64,000 nucleotides of DNA from Gimesia fumaroli (GCF_007754425.1 NZ_CP037452.1:4997164-5061163); one strand, 5' to 3'. Shown: positions 9,843-19,903, counted from the first letter of the stretch. Made by a program: numbers and translations. Notes: a model not told the origin generated them from the sequence alone.

Positions 9843-10090
9843 AACAGATTGCTTTGCACATTTTCCGTTTTCTGTACCAAGTTCCAGCCTTCATCCTGAT
9901 CGGACTGGTGCGAATTTATCAGAAGACGTTTCGCTATATTCTGGGAGGACACTGCCGGTTTCACCCGAGTTGCAGCGAATACTTTATTCTGGCAGTCCAG
10001 AAATATGGAGCCGTAAAAGGGAGCGTGAAAGGAATCCTGCGGATCTGCCGCTGTCATCCTTTTCACCCGGGTGGCTACGACCCACCTTAA
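9839..10090 (+). CDS. yidD: Membrane protein insertion efficiency factor YidD
   Basis: 83 residues; thought to assist YidC-dependent insertion at the inner membrane. The family signature is plain: an N-terminal amphipathic helix, then [22 protein letters not shown] and [14 protein letters not shown] at the C-terminus. The ATG overlaps the rnpA stop (ATGA), so translation is coupled. yidC does not follow; the next gene is convergent and unrelated. Confidence 0.95.
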   Translation: MKQIALHIFRFLYQVPAFILIGLVRIYQKTFRYILGGHCRFHPSCSEYFILAVQKYGAVKGSVKGILRICRCHPFHPGGYDPP

Positions 10091-10100
10091 ATCGTTCGAC

Positions 10101-11204
10101 TTAATATCCCGTTCGCGATGTCGCTCTGGCCGGCAGTGGCGTGTAGGGAGAATAAGTTGCGGAATTTTTTGCATTCTGCGAATTCTGCAGGCCGATTTTC
10201 CGAATCGGACCAGACTGTTCCTGAGAAATCATGGCTGGGACAGTCAATTGACTGGGATGTTTCTGCTGTGGTTCATTCGGGATGAACTGAGGCGTGGAAA
10301 CGGGGACCGTTTTTTTCAATTGAAATGCCTGGGCATTCGACTGCATGCGTTGTTTCGAATGAGGCCACTGTTCGAGTTGATCTTCTGATGTTGAGTAGTT
10401 ATCGACGGGAAGTTGTTCCAGTGTAGCGGAAACTCTCCAGTTATTATCCCAATGAGTTGTTTCTCCCGGCGGGGGCAGTCGTGGAAGATTGTTCTTTTCC
10501 TGCGGTTCCGGTTGAGGGAATTCAGGCTGGAGTTGTTTTGGCTGAGGAATTACGGGCTGTGGTCCTACAGGATCTGAGTCAACAGGCACTGACTCAGCGG
10601 GAAGTTCCTCAAATACTGGTGCCGTTTCAATGCAGGACATATCAGTACAAAATACCTCTTCTTCCTGGACAACAACATGACTGCCTGAAACTTTTCGAAT
10701 CCATTCAGGCGTTTTCACGTGCGATTTCATTTTGGAATAGAAACCTTTAACCTTCCCGTTCATCTGTTTGACTTTCTCTGAAACAGATGAGGAGACTGTC
10801 GAATAGCGAGGTACGAGCCCCAGATGTTTCTGAGCAGGCTCGACCGGCTCAGAACTAAAGACCGATTTAAAGTACTCCTGATCTTCAGCAACTTCTTCCT
10901 GAGAAGTTCTCTGAATCAGAGGACCACCATTATTGGTCTGTTTTTCAGGCACAGGCACATTCAAGCTCGGTGGTGCTGCAGGAGGAAAACTATTATCGAC
11001 CGGAGCGGGAGCCGGCTCATTAAAAAACTTTCCTGATCCCGGATGACTGGGTTCCATTTGGCTATAGGGAGCCGCCTGATATTCTGTACTGGGGCGTGCG
11101 GCCTGCTGATACACCTTCTGCTGGGCAGACTGACAGCCATATGATCCCGTCAATGAAAGTAAGCAGGCAAATAACGAGACTGTTTTTTTATATGGCATTG
11201 TCAT
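10101..11204 (-). CDS. Proline/glutamine-rich putative lipoprotein
   Basis: I place the start at the ATG at 11204, which has AAGAGGAAA in front; the frame is open 30 codons further upstream. The first ~25 residues are a signal sequence ending at SYGC, a weak lipobox, so lipid attachment at the Cys is possible. The remaining ~340 residues are low-complexity, rich in Pro, Gln, Glu and Ser (several VPQP/PQPE stretches around the middle), with no recognisable fold. Probably an envelope-associated spacer or scaffold protein. It is convergent with yidD. Confidence 0.72.
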   Translation of the reverse strand: MTMPYKKTVSLFACLLSLTGSYGCQSAQQKVYQQAARPSTEYQAAPYSQMEPSHPGSGKFFNEPAPAPVDNSFPPAAPPSLNVPVPEKQTNNGGPLIQRTSQEEVAEDQEYFKSVFSSEPVEPAQKHLGLVPRYSTVSSSVSEKVKQMNGKVKGFYSKMKSHVKTPEWIRKVSGSHVVVQEEEVFCTDMSCIETAPVFEELPAESVPVDSDPVGPQPVIPQPKQLQPEFPQPEPQEKNNLPRLPPPGETTHWDNNWRVSATLEQLPVDNYSTSEDQLEQWPHSKQRMQSNAQAFQLKKTVPVSTPQFIPNEPQQKHPSQLTVPAMISQEQSGPIRKIGLQNSQNAKNSATYSPYTPLPARATSRTGY

Positions 11205-11707
11205 CTTGATTTCCTCTTTCCGTGTCGTGCGACAGGCACCATTTTCAAATACCACAATTCCAATTTGACAAACTCTCAAAATGTGGTATGGCACACGGAA
11301 TAAAAATCGGTTAAATCTGCCGCTTTCTGATATATCAAAGTGATGAATCAGTTAGAATAGGTTCAACAACCATCCGTTTATTCTTGCTAAAACGATTTCT
11401 CATAAATAAAAGTGTCGTGATTGATAATTCTATTTTTCGTTCTCTAACGGTCGTACTGTTTATTACCAGGTTCAAAGTGTGGAAAATCACTGAAAAGCCA
11501 GTTTTTAAGATAATTCACTGCTTAGGAATTAGTCAAATTTTAATGATTATTCCTGATAATAATATTCGCTTGCCGAAAGCGAGTCGTAAGAGATTAATGA
11601 AGAATATTGCACAAGACCGCTACCGGTAACTCGGAAACAGGTCATCAGATTTACTACAATAAGAGAAGATCGACTGAATCAGGATTACTTGAGCCAGGAG
11701 GAACCCC
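11205..11707. other. Gap between divergent lipoprotein and usp genes
   Basis: About 500 AT-rich bases holding the promoters of both flanking genes. A short imperfect inverted repeat (ATTATT/AATAAT) occurs around 11540-11565. I see no convincing small gene or structured RNA. Confidence 0.4.
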
Positions 11708-12178
11708 ATGATTAAACTCAAAAACATTCTCGTCCCTACCGATTTTAGTGAATTTGGCGAGCAGGCCCTGCTCTATGGTTGTGAATTAGCCAAACGATTT
11801 GACGCAAAATTACATCTGCTGAATGTTGTTCAAGATGCTGTCGCGATGTTCCCGGAACCAAACATGATGGGGACTTCCATGAATGATCTCGTATCAGACA
11901 TGCAGAATTTGGCTAAAAAACAACTGGAAGAGATGCCTGGCCTGCCGGGAACCGAGGACTTGGAAGTGGTGCGGGAAGTGCGTGTCGGCCCCGCATTTCT
12001 CGAAATTATCCGTTATGCGAAACAGGCAGAAATCGACCTGATTGTCATTGGTACCCACGGCCGAACCGGGATTAAACACATGTTACTAGGTAGTGTGGCG
12101 GAAAAAGTGGTTCGCAAAGCCCCCTGCCCTGTACTAACGGTTTCACATCCCGAAAGAGAATTTGTAATGCCGACTTAA
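11708..12178 (+). CDS. Universal stress protein, UspA family
   Basis: 156-residue single-domain Usp. The N-terminus KNILVPTDFSEF and the C-terminal nucleotide-binding motif GTHGRTGIKHMLLGSVAEKV (G-2x-G-9x-G-S/T form) indicate an ATP-binding Usp of the MJ0577 type. A strong GAGG ribosome binding site precedes the ATG. It stands alone; such proteins are typically induced by starvation or low oxygen. Confidence 0.93.
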   Translation: MIKLKNILVPTDFSEFGEQALLYGCELAKRFDAKLHLLNVVQDAVAMFPEPNMMGTSMNDLVSDMQNLAKKQLEEMPGLPGTEDLEVVREVRVGPAFLEIIRYAKQAEIDLIVIGTHGRTGIKHMLLGSVAEKVVRKAPCPVLTVSHPEREFVMPT

Positions 12179-12302
12179 AATAGGTGTGCTTCAAGCCTAT
12201 AATGACTTGAGTCCTTACTGACGGAAGCACTTTAAGGGAACATTGTACACTGATTCAAGATGAAATCACAAATACAGAACCCCATATCACATTGAGGAAA
12301 TA

Positions 12303-12662
12303 ATGCCGAAACTGACTGTTGAAAATGTAGGAGAGTTCGAAGTGGAATCGGGGAAACGGCTGGTACTGGCCTTAACCGATAATGCTCACGTCGATCAATT
12401 ACATGCTTGTGGTGGCGCAGGTCGCTGCACGACATGTCGTGTCGAGTTTATAGAGGGTGAACCGAATCAGATGACCGTCGCAGAAAAAACTACGCTCGAA
12501 GCCCGGGAATTGTCCGGATGCCGATTGAGCTGTCAAATTCTCTGTGATCATGATATGACTGTCCGCGTTATCAGCCGTCTTGAAGGCAGTGGACGCGCTG
12601 ACACAGGCAATAGACCGAAAGACGAAATTGAACCACAGCCCGTTGAATGGGTTGATAAATAA
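12303..12662 (+). CDS. 2Fe-2S plant-type ferredoxin
   Basis: 119-residue electron carrier. Cluster cysteines are visible at residues 36, 42, 45 and 77 (ACGGAGRCTTCRV then RLSCQ), the C-x5-C-x2-C...C arrangement of plant/adrenodoxin-like ferredoxins. The tail beyond residue 95 is hydrophilic. RBS GGA is present 6-8 nt upstream. No partner reductase is adjacent. Confidence 0.9.
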   Translation: MPKLTVENVGEFEVESGKRLVLALTDNAHVDQLHACGGAGRCTTCRVEFIEGEPNQMTVAEKTTLEARELSGCRLSCQILCDHDMTVRVISRLEGSGRADTGNRPKDEIEPQPVEWVDK

Positions 12663-12772
12663 ACGATGCTTAAACCCCGGGACGCTCTGGTTGCGCGATG
12701 ATCAGGGCATCTCTTTAAACCAATTCTGATCATGTGACTGGAATTGGAACCTCTTAATCGAGGGAGAACCTC

Positions 12773-13801
12773 ATGCGAAGAGTTCTGGCTTTCCTACTGA
12801 TCACTGGCTGCGTACTCCTGCCTGTCACGGAATCTACATTCGCGAAAACCCGTGATCCCAAGCTTCAGAAGGCGGTGACAAACGCACTGGGATATCTGGC
12901 GAGAGAACAACGTCGTCAGGGGTACTGGGAAGCCAACGGAGGCCAGTATCGTGTCGCGATGACCGCCCTTGCCGGGAATGCGCTGCTGGCAGAAGGTTCA
13001 ACCACCACACGTGGCAAATACGCTAAGAATATCAAGAACGCCGTTGATTATCTTCTCGAAATGAGCCAGCCAAACGGCTTGATCGGCTACAAGAATGACT
13101 ACCATTACACTTATGGGCATGGATATTCCATGGTCTTTCTGTCACAAGTTTACGGCGAAGAAGAAGATTCATTACGCCGCGATGAACTGAAAAAAGTGCT
13201 GATGAAAGCTGTCGAGTTCTGTGCCGGTGCCCAGACAACACGAGGTGGCTGGGGATACGTTTCCGCCAAAGACGGGAATGACTTTGACGAAGGATCAACG
13301 TGTATCACCCAGGTTCAGGGGCTACGTGCCTGCCGCAATGCGGGTATTCCTGTTGATAAAAAGATCATTGATCGAGCAAAGAAATATATCGCAGACTGCA
13401 CGACTCAAGATGGCGGGGTCCAATACAGTATTCGAGGCGGCGGTGCCAGACCGGCGATAACCGCAGCCGCCTGTGCGGCTCTGTTCAATGCGGGAGAATT
13501 TGATTCTGATCACTTAAAAAACATGCTGGAGTACTGCCGAAAAAACATCTGGCCGGGCGGAAGTTCGAACCGCTACTTTGGGCACTGGCACTACGCCCAT
13601 TTTTACTATGCCCAGGTCATGTACCGCGGCGAAACCAAAAACTGGGACAAGTATATCAAAGATATCGGCCAACAGATTATCCGCAAACAATCAGCGTCTG
13701 GCGCCTGGATGGAAGGTCATGTCGGCCCGGTTTATACAACCGCAATCAATGCGACCATCCTGCAACTGGATAATGGATACCTGCCGATCTATCAGAAATA
13801 A
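12773..13801 (+). CDS. Secreted prenyltransferase/squalene-oxidase-repeat protein
   Basis: 342 residues with an N-terminal signal peptide (about 1-24, ending TFAKT) and then an alpha/alpha-toroid built of repeated QR.GYWEANGG, RGGWGY and QDGGVQY units, the pattern of the prenyltransferase and squalene-cyclase repeat fold. The cyclase catalytic DxDD is not visible, so this is probably a binding or scaffold protein and not a terpene cyclase. Such secreted proteins are abundant in planctomycetes. GGAG lies 7 nt before the ATG. Confidence 0.85.
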   Translation: MRRVLAFLLITGCVLLPVTESTFAKTRDPKLQKAVTNALGYLAREQRRQGYWEANGGQYRVAMTALAGNALLAEGSTTTRGKYAKNIKNAVDYLLEMSQPNGLIGYKNDYHYTYGHGYSMVFLSQVYGEEEDSLRRDELKKVLMKAVEFCAGAQTTRGGWGYVSAKDGNDFDEGSTCITQVQGLRACRNAGIPVDKKIIDRAKKYIADCTTQDGGVQYSIRGGGARPAITAAACAALFNAGEFDSDHLKNMLEYCRKNIWPGGSSNRYFGHWHYAHFYYAQVMYRGETKNWDKYIKDIGQQIIRKQSASGAWMEGHVGPVYTTAINATILQLDNGYLPIYQK

Positions 13802-13831
13802 CTCCGTGCCATGATTCAGGCACAGGCTGCT

Positions 13832-14776
13832 TTATTTCTGACTCAGCACCTTTAAATGGCTGACGACAGACTCGGCGAGTTTCGCTGGGTTGTAACCTCC
13901 TTCGAGTAGACTGACGACCTTGCCTTCACAATATTCTTGGGCAACATTCAGCACTAACTGTGTCAGTTTGCCGAAATCCTCAGTCTCTAAACCTAAAGAG
14001 CCAATCGGATCATCTTTGTGCGCATCAAAGCCTGCGCTGATCAGGACCAGTTCCGGTCGGCATTTTCGCGCCGCTTCCAGCAACATCTGTTCGAATTTTT
14101 CGAAATAGTCTTTTCGGGAAATTCCAAATGCAAGTGGCAGATTCCAGATTGTCCCCAGTCCGTCGCCTGCCCCTGTTTCCTGCGCAGTCCCAGTCCCCGG
14201 ATAAAAGGGAAATCGATGGGCCGAGAAAAAATATACCTGCCCGTCTTTGTAAAAGATCTCCTGCGTTCCATTGCCATGATGAACGTCCCAGTCAACGATC
14301 AGAATCCGATTCAGTTGATGTTGTTGAATGGCATGCCGGGCTGCGATCGCCACGTTATTCAACAGACAAAACCCCATCGCCTGATCAGGCAAGGCATGAT
14401 GTCCCGGCGGTCGCACTGCGCAAAATGCTCGTTTCGTCTTTTTTCCCAGCACTTCATTCACTGCAGTCACAGCACATCCTGCAGCATACGTTGCCACATT
14501 ATAAGACTCAAAACAGACTACCGTATCCGTCGAAATCTGGCCTCCACCATCGGCACAAAACTGTTCTAATTCCTTTAAATACTCGGCTGTATGAACTCTA
14601 AGTATCTCTTGAGGTGTTCCGGAAGCCCATTGATTCACGTTTTTTAGATTCGCAATTTTTTCCTCCGTAACCCGCTCCTTGATCTTTGTCAAACGAAACG
14701 GATTCTCAGGATGTTGACCTGTTTCGTGGAGTAAAAACGTAGGACTCTGAAAAAAATCAGCCATAATGATTCCCAT
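13832..14776 (-). CDS. Histone-deacetylase-family (AcuC/HDAC-like) deacetylase
   Basis: 314 residues of the zinc-dependent arginase/deacetylase fold. Characteristic motifs are present: RPPGHHALPDQAMGFCLLNN (active-site His pair), VDWDVHHGNGTQEIF (zinc-binding Asp and His) and ISAGFDAHKDDPIG (second zinc Asp). Likely substrates are acetylated lysines or small acetylated amines; AcuC-type or acetylpolyamine amidohydrolase activity cannot be told apart by eye. An alternative ATG four codons in has GGGA upstream. No acetyl-CoA synthetase gene is adjacent. Confidence 0.92.
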   Translation of the reverse strand: MGIIMADFFQSPTFLLHETGQHPENPFRLTKIKERVTEEKIANLKNVNQWASGTPQEILRVHTAEYLKELEQFCADGGGQISTDTVVCFESYNVATYAAGCAVTAVNEVLGKKTKRAFCAVRPPGHHALPDQAMGFCLLNNVAIAARHAIQQHQLNRILIVDWDVHHGNGTQEIFYKDGQVYFFSAHRFPFYPGTGTAQETGAGDGLGTIWNLPLAFGISRKDYFEKFEQMLLEAARKCRPELVLISAGFDAHKDDPIGSLGLETEDFGKLTQLVLNVAQEYCEGKVVSLLEGGYNPAKLAESVVSHLKVLSQK

Positions 14777-15389
14777 TCATTCTGGATAACGCATATTTTG
14801 ATTTTCAGTGTAAGTCATTTAACCGTTATGAAAGGGAGATCCTGCTCATACCCAACTGTACATTCCCACCGCACTTTCGCTCAATTGAGTGTGCAGCATC
14901 AGAATATCAAATTGAGAGACCAGACGGGAACGCCAATCAGAGTGTTCCTGTTCTCCCAATACCTTCTGAAGAGAAAACAACCATGTGGGTAGAGAAAAAT
15001 CTTGACAGCTCGTAAGGTAAGGCGATAACGTAAGATAATAAAATAAAGTCTCGTAAGACTGCCATATAGAATTCTTCACCTCATCAGACGATTTTTCCTC
15101 GTTCGATTATATCTTTCATTAGCGATTCCTTGTCAGTGAGAGTAGAAATTGGCATATTTAATTGGAATCTGAACCGTATTTATCGTATTATTTATAGTAA
15201 ATCATCTCTTCATTCCGCTTCGTTCGGAACCATTATAGCGGCCGTTATTTAATCACAGGAATTCTATTCGGCTGCCATAGAGTTATTTGCCTTATTTGTG
15301 TAATATTTTCCTTAAATGTAAAGCTCCCTGTTGTAGTCTAGAATGCCCCATAAGTTTATTTGGTCACTGGGGTTCGAGCAGAACGTTGA
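14777..15389. other. Gap between divergent genes, no gene seen
   Basis: About 610 AT-rich bases. Short frames on both strands (for example 14846-15079 minus) have no family signature or ribosome binding site and I do not accept them. No terminator-like hairpin or repeat stands out. Confidence 0.45.
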
Positions 15390-16775
15390 ATGAAGGAACT
15401 TTCCGTGCGACAATCTACATGCTCGTTTCAGGCCTTTTCGCGAATTGGAATGCTGGCCGCCAGAATGACGGCGATTCCTCTACTGGCAACCGGTCTGTTA
15501 CTCTTAAGCAGTTCGGCGCTTCTGAGCCAACAGCCTGCTCCCCCTAATCAACCCAATCCTGAGCAGCCAGCTGCAAAGAAAAAACCAGCGGCAGCACAAC
15601 CGAAACCCGGTATGCAAGATCCGGGGCTAGATCAGGTCAAGGAGTTAATGACTCCCGAAGAAGCCGAGCGATTTCGAAAAACGAAACTGAGAGACTTTGA
15701 AGAATTGCTGCGAGGAGGAAAGATCAGTTCCGATGCAGACAAAAAACTCATCGCTGAGGGCGCTCGCTATAACCTGTACCTGATGACATTGAAACAGGAT
15801 CCTCGAAAGCCGGAAAACAAAACCGACCTGAAAAAACTCAGAGCAAATATCTTACGCGATATTCAATTCTCGGGGCGTGTTTCAGGCAATTATCAAGCCA
15901 GAGAACTGTATCTCGAAGAACTCACCAAACGCGCAGAAGATTTATTTGATAATCATCGGCTTGTTCGTTTCAGCGCAGTTGTGCTGTTATCAAGTCTAGA
16001 TCTGAGAGATGAAGATCGACGGAAAAAGCTCAATCGGGTTGCTTATGTACCTGCTTATGCTCCGCTTCTCAAAATCATTGCATCACCAAGACAACCCACC
16101 GAATTAAAAATTATTGCCGCGAATGGCCTCGCCCGAATTGGAGAAATTGGCGATCCCACGAACTCCCGTCGTGTTTCGATCGTAGAAGCACTCATTCCTG
16201 CATTAGAACTCTCAGTACAAGAGCATTCCTGGTACCAGAGAAGCTTGGTGGATACTCTGGGATCTATGGGCATTACTGATAACCTGGCCCGCCGCCCGGT
16301 CGTTGTAAATGCTTTGCTCAAGGTAATGAACGATCCCAAACGAACCTGGCGTGTCCGATCCTCAGCAGCCTACAATCTGGGAAAACTTCCGCTTAAAGCC
16401 AATTCAGATATCAAGCTGATCACATATTCGATCGTTGATCTGACTCGGAAAATGATCAAAGCCTATAACGCGAATAATAAAGCCCGCTTCTGGAAACGCT
16501 ATTTTTGGAATGTCTATCTGGCCTTCAAACCACAGGCGGCTGGCATGGATAATGGTTTAACTCAAAAGCCAGTGAATCAGACAGTCGTCAATGATGCCTA
16601 CAAACAAATCATCAAACCAGTAAAGACGGTCCTCCAGCCAGGAGTAACCCCCCCCATTGCCCCCGACGTCACCAAATCAATGGATGACTGGTTGAAAAAA
16701 AATCTTCCTAAAAACTTCCGTGTTGCTCCCGTTCAGGCAAAGCCGAAAAATCAGCAAGTTGCTGAAGGAAATTAA
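15390..16775 (+). CDS. Secreted HEAT-repeat-like helical protein
   Basis: 461 residues; a signal peptide ends near SSSALLSQQ (about residue 46 from the first ATG; an internal ATG at 15450 would give a more usual signal length). A Pro/Gln/Ala-rich linker follows (about 48-80), then helical repeats with HEAT-like spacing, including VRFSAVVLLSSLD, IIAANGLARIGEIGDP and RVRSSAAYNLGKL. It probably serves as a protein-binding scaffold in the periplasm-like compartment. No enzymatic motif is visible. Confidence 0.8.
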   Translation: MKELSVRQSTCSFQAFSRIGMLAARMTAIPLLATGLLLLSSSALLSQQPAPPNQPNPEQPAAKKKPAAAQPKPGMQDPGLDQVKELMTPEEAERFRKTKLRDFEELLRGGKISSDADKKLIAEGARYNLYLMTLKQDPRKPENKTDLKKLRANILRDIQFSGRVSGNYQARELYLEELTKRAEDLFDNHRLVRFSAVVLLSSLDLRDEDRRKKLNRVAYVPAYAPLLKIIASPRQPTELKIIAANGLARIGEIGDPTNSRRVSIVEALIPALELSVQEHSWYQRSLVDTLGSMGITDNLARRPVVVNALLKVMNDPKRTWRVRSSAAYNLGKLPLKANSDIKLITYSIVDLTRKMIKAYNANNKARFWKRYFWNVYLAFKPQAAGMDNGLTQKPVNQTVVNDAYKQIIKPVKTVLQPGVTPPIAPDVTKSMDDWLKKNLPKNFRVAPVQAKPKNQQVAEGN

Positions 16776-16921
16776 GGTGTTTTGGTGTTTACGTCGCGTC
16801 ATCCTTTCTCTGGTAGCAATAAACGTGTTTGATCAGACTGACAAGAAAAATCACAAATTTTACTGGTCTGATACGAAAAGTGGTCGCTGCAATTTCCTGT
16901 TGGTTCATGTAAACTAATTGC

Positions 16922-17959
16922 ATGAAAATCACAGACGTTCGCGCGATACAACCCGTTGGAGAAAATTCCCCTGCCGACTGGCGTACCAGCCTGGGCCAAA
17001 TCTTGGTTGCCATTGATACCGATTCGGGAATCACGGGTTATGGCGTTGGCGGGGGAGGACTCGCGGGCATGCATGTTGTCAAAACGGTTCTCCGCGATCT
17101 GTTGCTAGGTCGAAATCCGGAGGAGATTTCTCAGCTCTGGGATGAAATGTATCAGGCCACGCTGGCGTTTGGACGCAAGGGAATTGCGGTCATGGCTCTC
17201 AGTGGAGTCGATCTGGCATTATGGGACCTGCGTGGAAAACACGAACAGCAACCGCTTGTCTCTCTGCTGGGAGGTAAGCCGGGAAAGAAAATCCCGACAT
17301 ACCGTACCGTCTGGGATCCTCAGGAATTACAGACAATATCAGGACACGCCGGCTACAAGCTACACCTGGGTAAAGTCGCAGCCCCAGGTCAACGCGAGTT
17401 GATGATCTCTGCTATCGAACAGGCGCGTTCATTGATCGGTCCCGATCCACTCTTAATGGTGGATGCCTGGATGAAATGGGACGTCGAATCTACAATCGCG
17501 ATCTCTCAAGAGATTGCATCTTCCCGGATTGAGTGGATTGAAGAACCACTCTCGCCTGACGATTTAGCCGGCTATCGACTTCTCAAAGAACAATCTGCCG
17601 TTCCGATTGCCGGAGGAGAGCACGAATTCACTTCGGCTGCCTTCGGCCAGTTAATCGAGGAGCAGTTGCATTCCGTACTACAGCCAGATGTCTGCTGGTG
17701 TGGTGGTTTGACGGAACTCATCAAAATCTACACAATGGCAAATAAAGCAGGGTTACGTGTTTGTCCTCATCGAGGATGTGAAATCTGGGCTCTGCACGCG
17801 ATTGCTGCTCTTGATCCTGATCCACTTGCGGAAACCGGACGCCCCTGGATGACCTGGGTCGCTGGACAACCTGAAGTGAAAGAGGGAACTATTGAATTAT
17901 CAGACCGCCCTGGATTTGGTCTGCTGTTCGATGAACAGAATCTCTTCCTTGTCAATTGA
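16922..17959 (+). CDS. Enolase-superfamily dehydratase, RhamD/mandelate-racemase-like
   Basis: 345 residues with capping domain then TIM barrel. Metal ligands are seen as Asp in LMVDAWM, Glu in WIEEPL and Glu in AGGEHE; the QPDVCWCGGLTE strand and the His of VCPHRG give the Asp-His dyad. The GGEHE plus QPDVxWCGG pattern resembles L-rhamnonate dehydratase most closely. The usual KxK on strand two reads K-L-H here, so the second lysine is a histidine. Expected reaction: dehydration of an acid sugar; substrate unknown. Confidence 0.88.
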   Translation: MKITDVRAIQPVGENSPADWRTSLGQILVAIDTDSGITGYGVGGGGLAGMHVVKTVLRDLLLGRNPEEISQLWDEMYQATLAFGRKGIAVMALSGVDLALWDLRGKHEQQPLVSLLGGKPGKKIPTYRTVWDPQELQTISGHAGYKLHLGKVAAPGQRELMISAIEQARSLIGPDPLLMVDAWMKWDVESTIAISQEIASSRIEWIEEPLSPDDLAGYRLLKEQSAVPIAGGEHEFTSAAFGQLIEEQLHSVLQPDVCWCGGLTELIKIYTMANKAGLRVCPHRGCEIWALHAIAALDPDPLAETGRPWMTWVAGQPEVKEGTIELSDRPGFGLLFDEQNLFLVN

Positions 17960-18005
17960 AATCACAATTTAGTCCATATCACTCTGGACACTGAAAGCGC
18001 TGCTA

Positions 18006-18923
18006 ATGATGAAATTCGATACGTTTCTTACCCCCATAGTAGCAGTCTGTTTTCTAATGACTCTAATGTCTCTGGCAGGATGCAATCAGGAATCACCTCA
18101 GACCGCCAACCAGCCGGAGCCGATCAAAGAAGACCCACCCATTCCCACAGCGCCAGCAGGTCCTGCGATTCTGTCCGAAGAGGACATTCATGAACGCCTG
18201 AAAAAAGACAATCCTGATTACCAGAACAATGCTGAGTTTGGGAAAGTAAAAGGAGAAATCATTTCGGTCAATCTGTTCAACACCAAAGTGGAAAATATTT
18301 CCGCACTTGAGGGATTGAAATTACAATATCTTGACCTGACCAATTGCCCGGTTACTGATTTAAGCCCTTTAAAGGGGATGAAGCTGCTGGAACTTTATCT
18401 GGAAGGAACTTATGTCAGCGACCTACGCCCTTTGAAAGGCATGCCAATTCAGATTCTCCGATTGGAACATACTCCGATCTCGGATATCTCCCCCCTGGAA
18501 GGCATGCCCCTCAATCAGCTCAATCTGTTTGATACGAAAGTCAAAAACCTGAACCTGATCAATACACTTCCCTTAAAAACACTGTGGATTCCCAAAACGG
18601 AAATCACTGATATCTCTCCACTCAAAGGAATGCTTCTGGAAAGTCTTGATATTCAAGATACGAAAGTAGCCGATATTTCCCCACTGAGAGGGATGCCATT
18701 TCTGAGGTTGAACCTGGCAAACTCAGACGTTACCGATTTGACTCCGCTCAAAGGGATGCCTTTACAACGGTTGATCTTCACACCATCCAAAATCACAAAA
18801 GGTATGAATATCGTTCGTGAGAATCAATCCATTCAGGGAATCGGAACGAACTTCGATAATGTGAAAGCGGCTGCTGAATTCTGGAAAGAATATGATCTCA
18901 GCCAAAGCGCGAAGAAAAAATAA
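18006..18923 (+). CDS. Leucine-rich-repeat lipoprotein
   Basis: 305 residues. Residues 1-26 form a lipoprotein signal with lipobox LAGC. A Pro-rich linker follows, then about seven internalin-like LRRs of ~22 residues built on LxLxxTxVxDISPLKGMP; the KGMP/EGMP turn recurs in nearly every unit. It lacks an enzymatic domain and is probably an exported binding protein. Two adjacent ATG codons start the frame. It lies close after the enolase-family gene and may share its transcript, without obvious functional link. Confidence 0.87.
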   Translation: MMKFDTFLTPIVAVCFLMTLMSLAGCNQESPQTANQPEPIKEDPPIPTAPAGPAILSEEDIHERLKKDNPDYQNNAEFGKVKGEIISVNLFNTKVENISALEGLKLQYLDLTNCPVTDLSPLKGMKLLELYLEGTYVSDLRPLKGMPIQILRLEHTPISDISPLEGMPLNQLNLFDTKVKNLNLINTLPLKTLWIPKTEITDISPLKGMLLESLDIQDTKVADISPLRGMPFLRLNLANSDVTDLTPLKGMPLQRLIFTPSKITKGMNIVRENQSIQGIGTNFDNVKAAAEFWKEYDLSQSAKKK

Positions 18924-18949
18924 CAGCCGTTCCCGCATGCAGGGTAGCT

Positions 18950-19747
18950 TCAATCGACCAGATGCTGTCGGTTATCAGAAAAAATATCTGATTTCCAGAT
19001 TCCAAGTCGATTTCCCCAGTATTGCAGGAGCACGCCCAAGGTCAATAAACCATAGCGGGCACTGCGTCTAAAATTGATACTTGAGGCTTCTTCAAAGTAA
19101 CGGACCGGCACAGGGATATCGCTCAGTTTAAAACCAAATCGTACTGCCTGTGCCAGGAACTGACTATCAAACACAAAGTCGTCGGAGTTTTTTTCGAAAG
19201 GGATTTTTTCCAGAACTTCACGCCGGTAAGCACGAAAGCCACTGTGAAAATCGCCGAGATTCTGTCCGAGTGCAATGTTCTCCATTATGGTGAGTCCACG
19301 GTTGGCGACATACTTATATAGTGGCATCCCGCCTTCTAACGCTTCCGCCCTGGTCCGAATCCGTGATCCCAAAATCACATCACATATTCCCAGACGAATG
19401 AGTTCAATCGCGACCGGCACAACACGACTGTCATATTGATAATCCGGATGGATCATCACCACATAATCAGCGCCGGCTTCTAATGCATATCGGTAACACG
19501 TCTTCTGGTTTCCACCATAACCGGTATTCCGTTCATGCTGGATCACGGTTAAACCCAGATGCTTCGCCACCTCAACTGTGTTATCGCTGCTACAGTCATC
19601 GACCAGTACAATTTCATCAACCGAGCCTTCTGGAATATCAGAAACCGTTCGTTCCAGAGTACTGGCTGCATTGTAAGCCGGCATCACAGCGATGACGCGA
19701 CCTCGGGGAGGAACAGTACCAGGCTCGTGAGAAATGGGATCAGACAT
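18950..19747 (-). CDS. Family 2 glycosyltransferase, dolichol-phosphate-mannosyltransferase-like
   Basis: Transfers a sugar from a nucleotide donor, probably to a polyprenyl phosphate. The GT-A fold begins at [14 protein letters not shown]; the DDCSSD and IHPDYQYD (DxD) motifs that bind donor and metal are clear. The C-terminal portion [15 protein letters not shown] is typical of DPM1/GtrB-like enzymes. I place the start at the ATG at 19747, giving 265 residues; an ATG at 19819 would add 24 residues that look like noise. No membrane helices, so it acts at the membrane surface or with a partner. Confidence 0.87.
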   Translation of the reverse strand: MSDPISHEPGTVPPRGRVIAVMPAYNAASTLERTVSDIPEGSVDEIVLVDDCSSDNTVEVAKHLGLTVIQHERNTGYGGNQKTCYRYALEAGADYVVMIHPDYQYDSRVVPVAIELIRLGICDVILGSRIRTRAEALEGGMPLYKYVANRGLTIMENIALGQNLGDFHSGFRAYRREVLEKIPFEKNSDDFVFDSQFLAQAVRFGFKLSDIPVPVRYFEEASSINFRRSARYGLLTLGVLLQYWGNRLGIWKSDIFSDNRQHLVD

Positions 19748-19903
19748 TGTGCAATCGAAAAAAGAGGGGCAGCAAAGGACAACATTGTGGGAAATCACAT
19801 CATAAGTCTGAACGACCATATGAATTCAGCTACAGACTGCGATGCATTGTTTACGAGAAACAAACCGTAAACAAGTCTAAAAGCGTGAGTTTTAGCGAAT
19901 CAG

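Noticed and set aside
11384..11629. 81-codon plus-strand frame before the usp gene
   Set aside because: No family signature, AT-driven composition and no ribosome binding site.
14018..14601. Two overlapping plus-strand frames of 157-183 codons
   Set aside because: They are antisense to the HDAC-family gene, whose catalytic motifs are complete on the minus strand.
14846..15079. 77-codon minus-strand frame in the gap before the HEAT-repeat gene
   Set aside because: No recognisable domain, no ATG start and no Shine-Dalgarno sequence.
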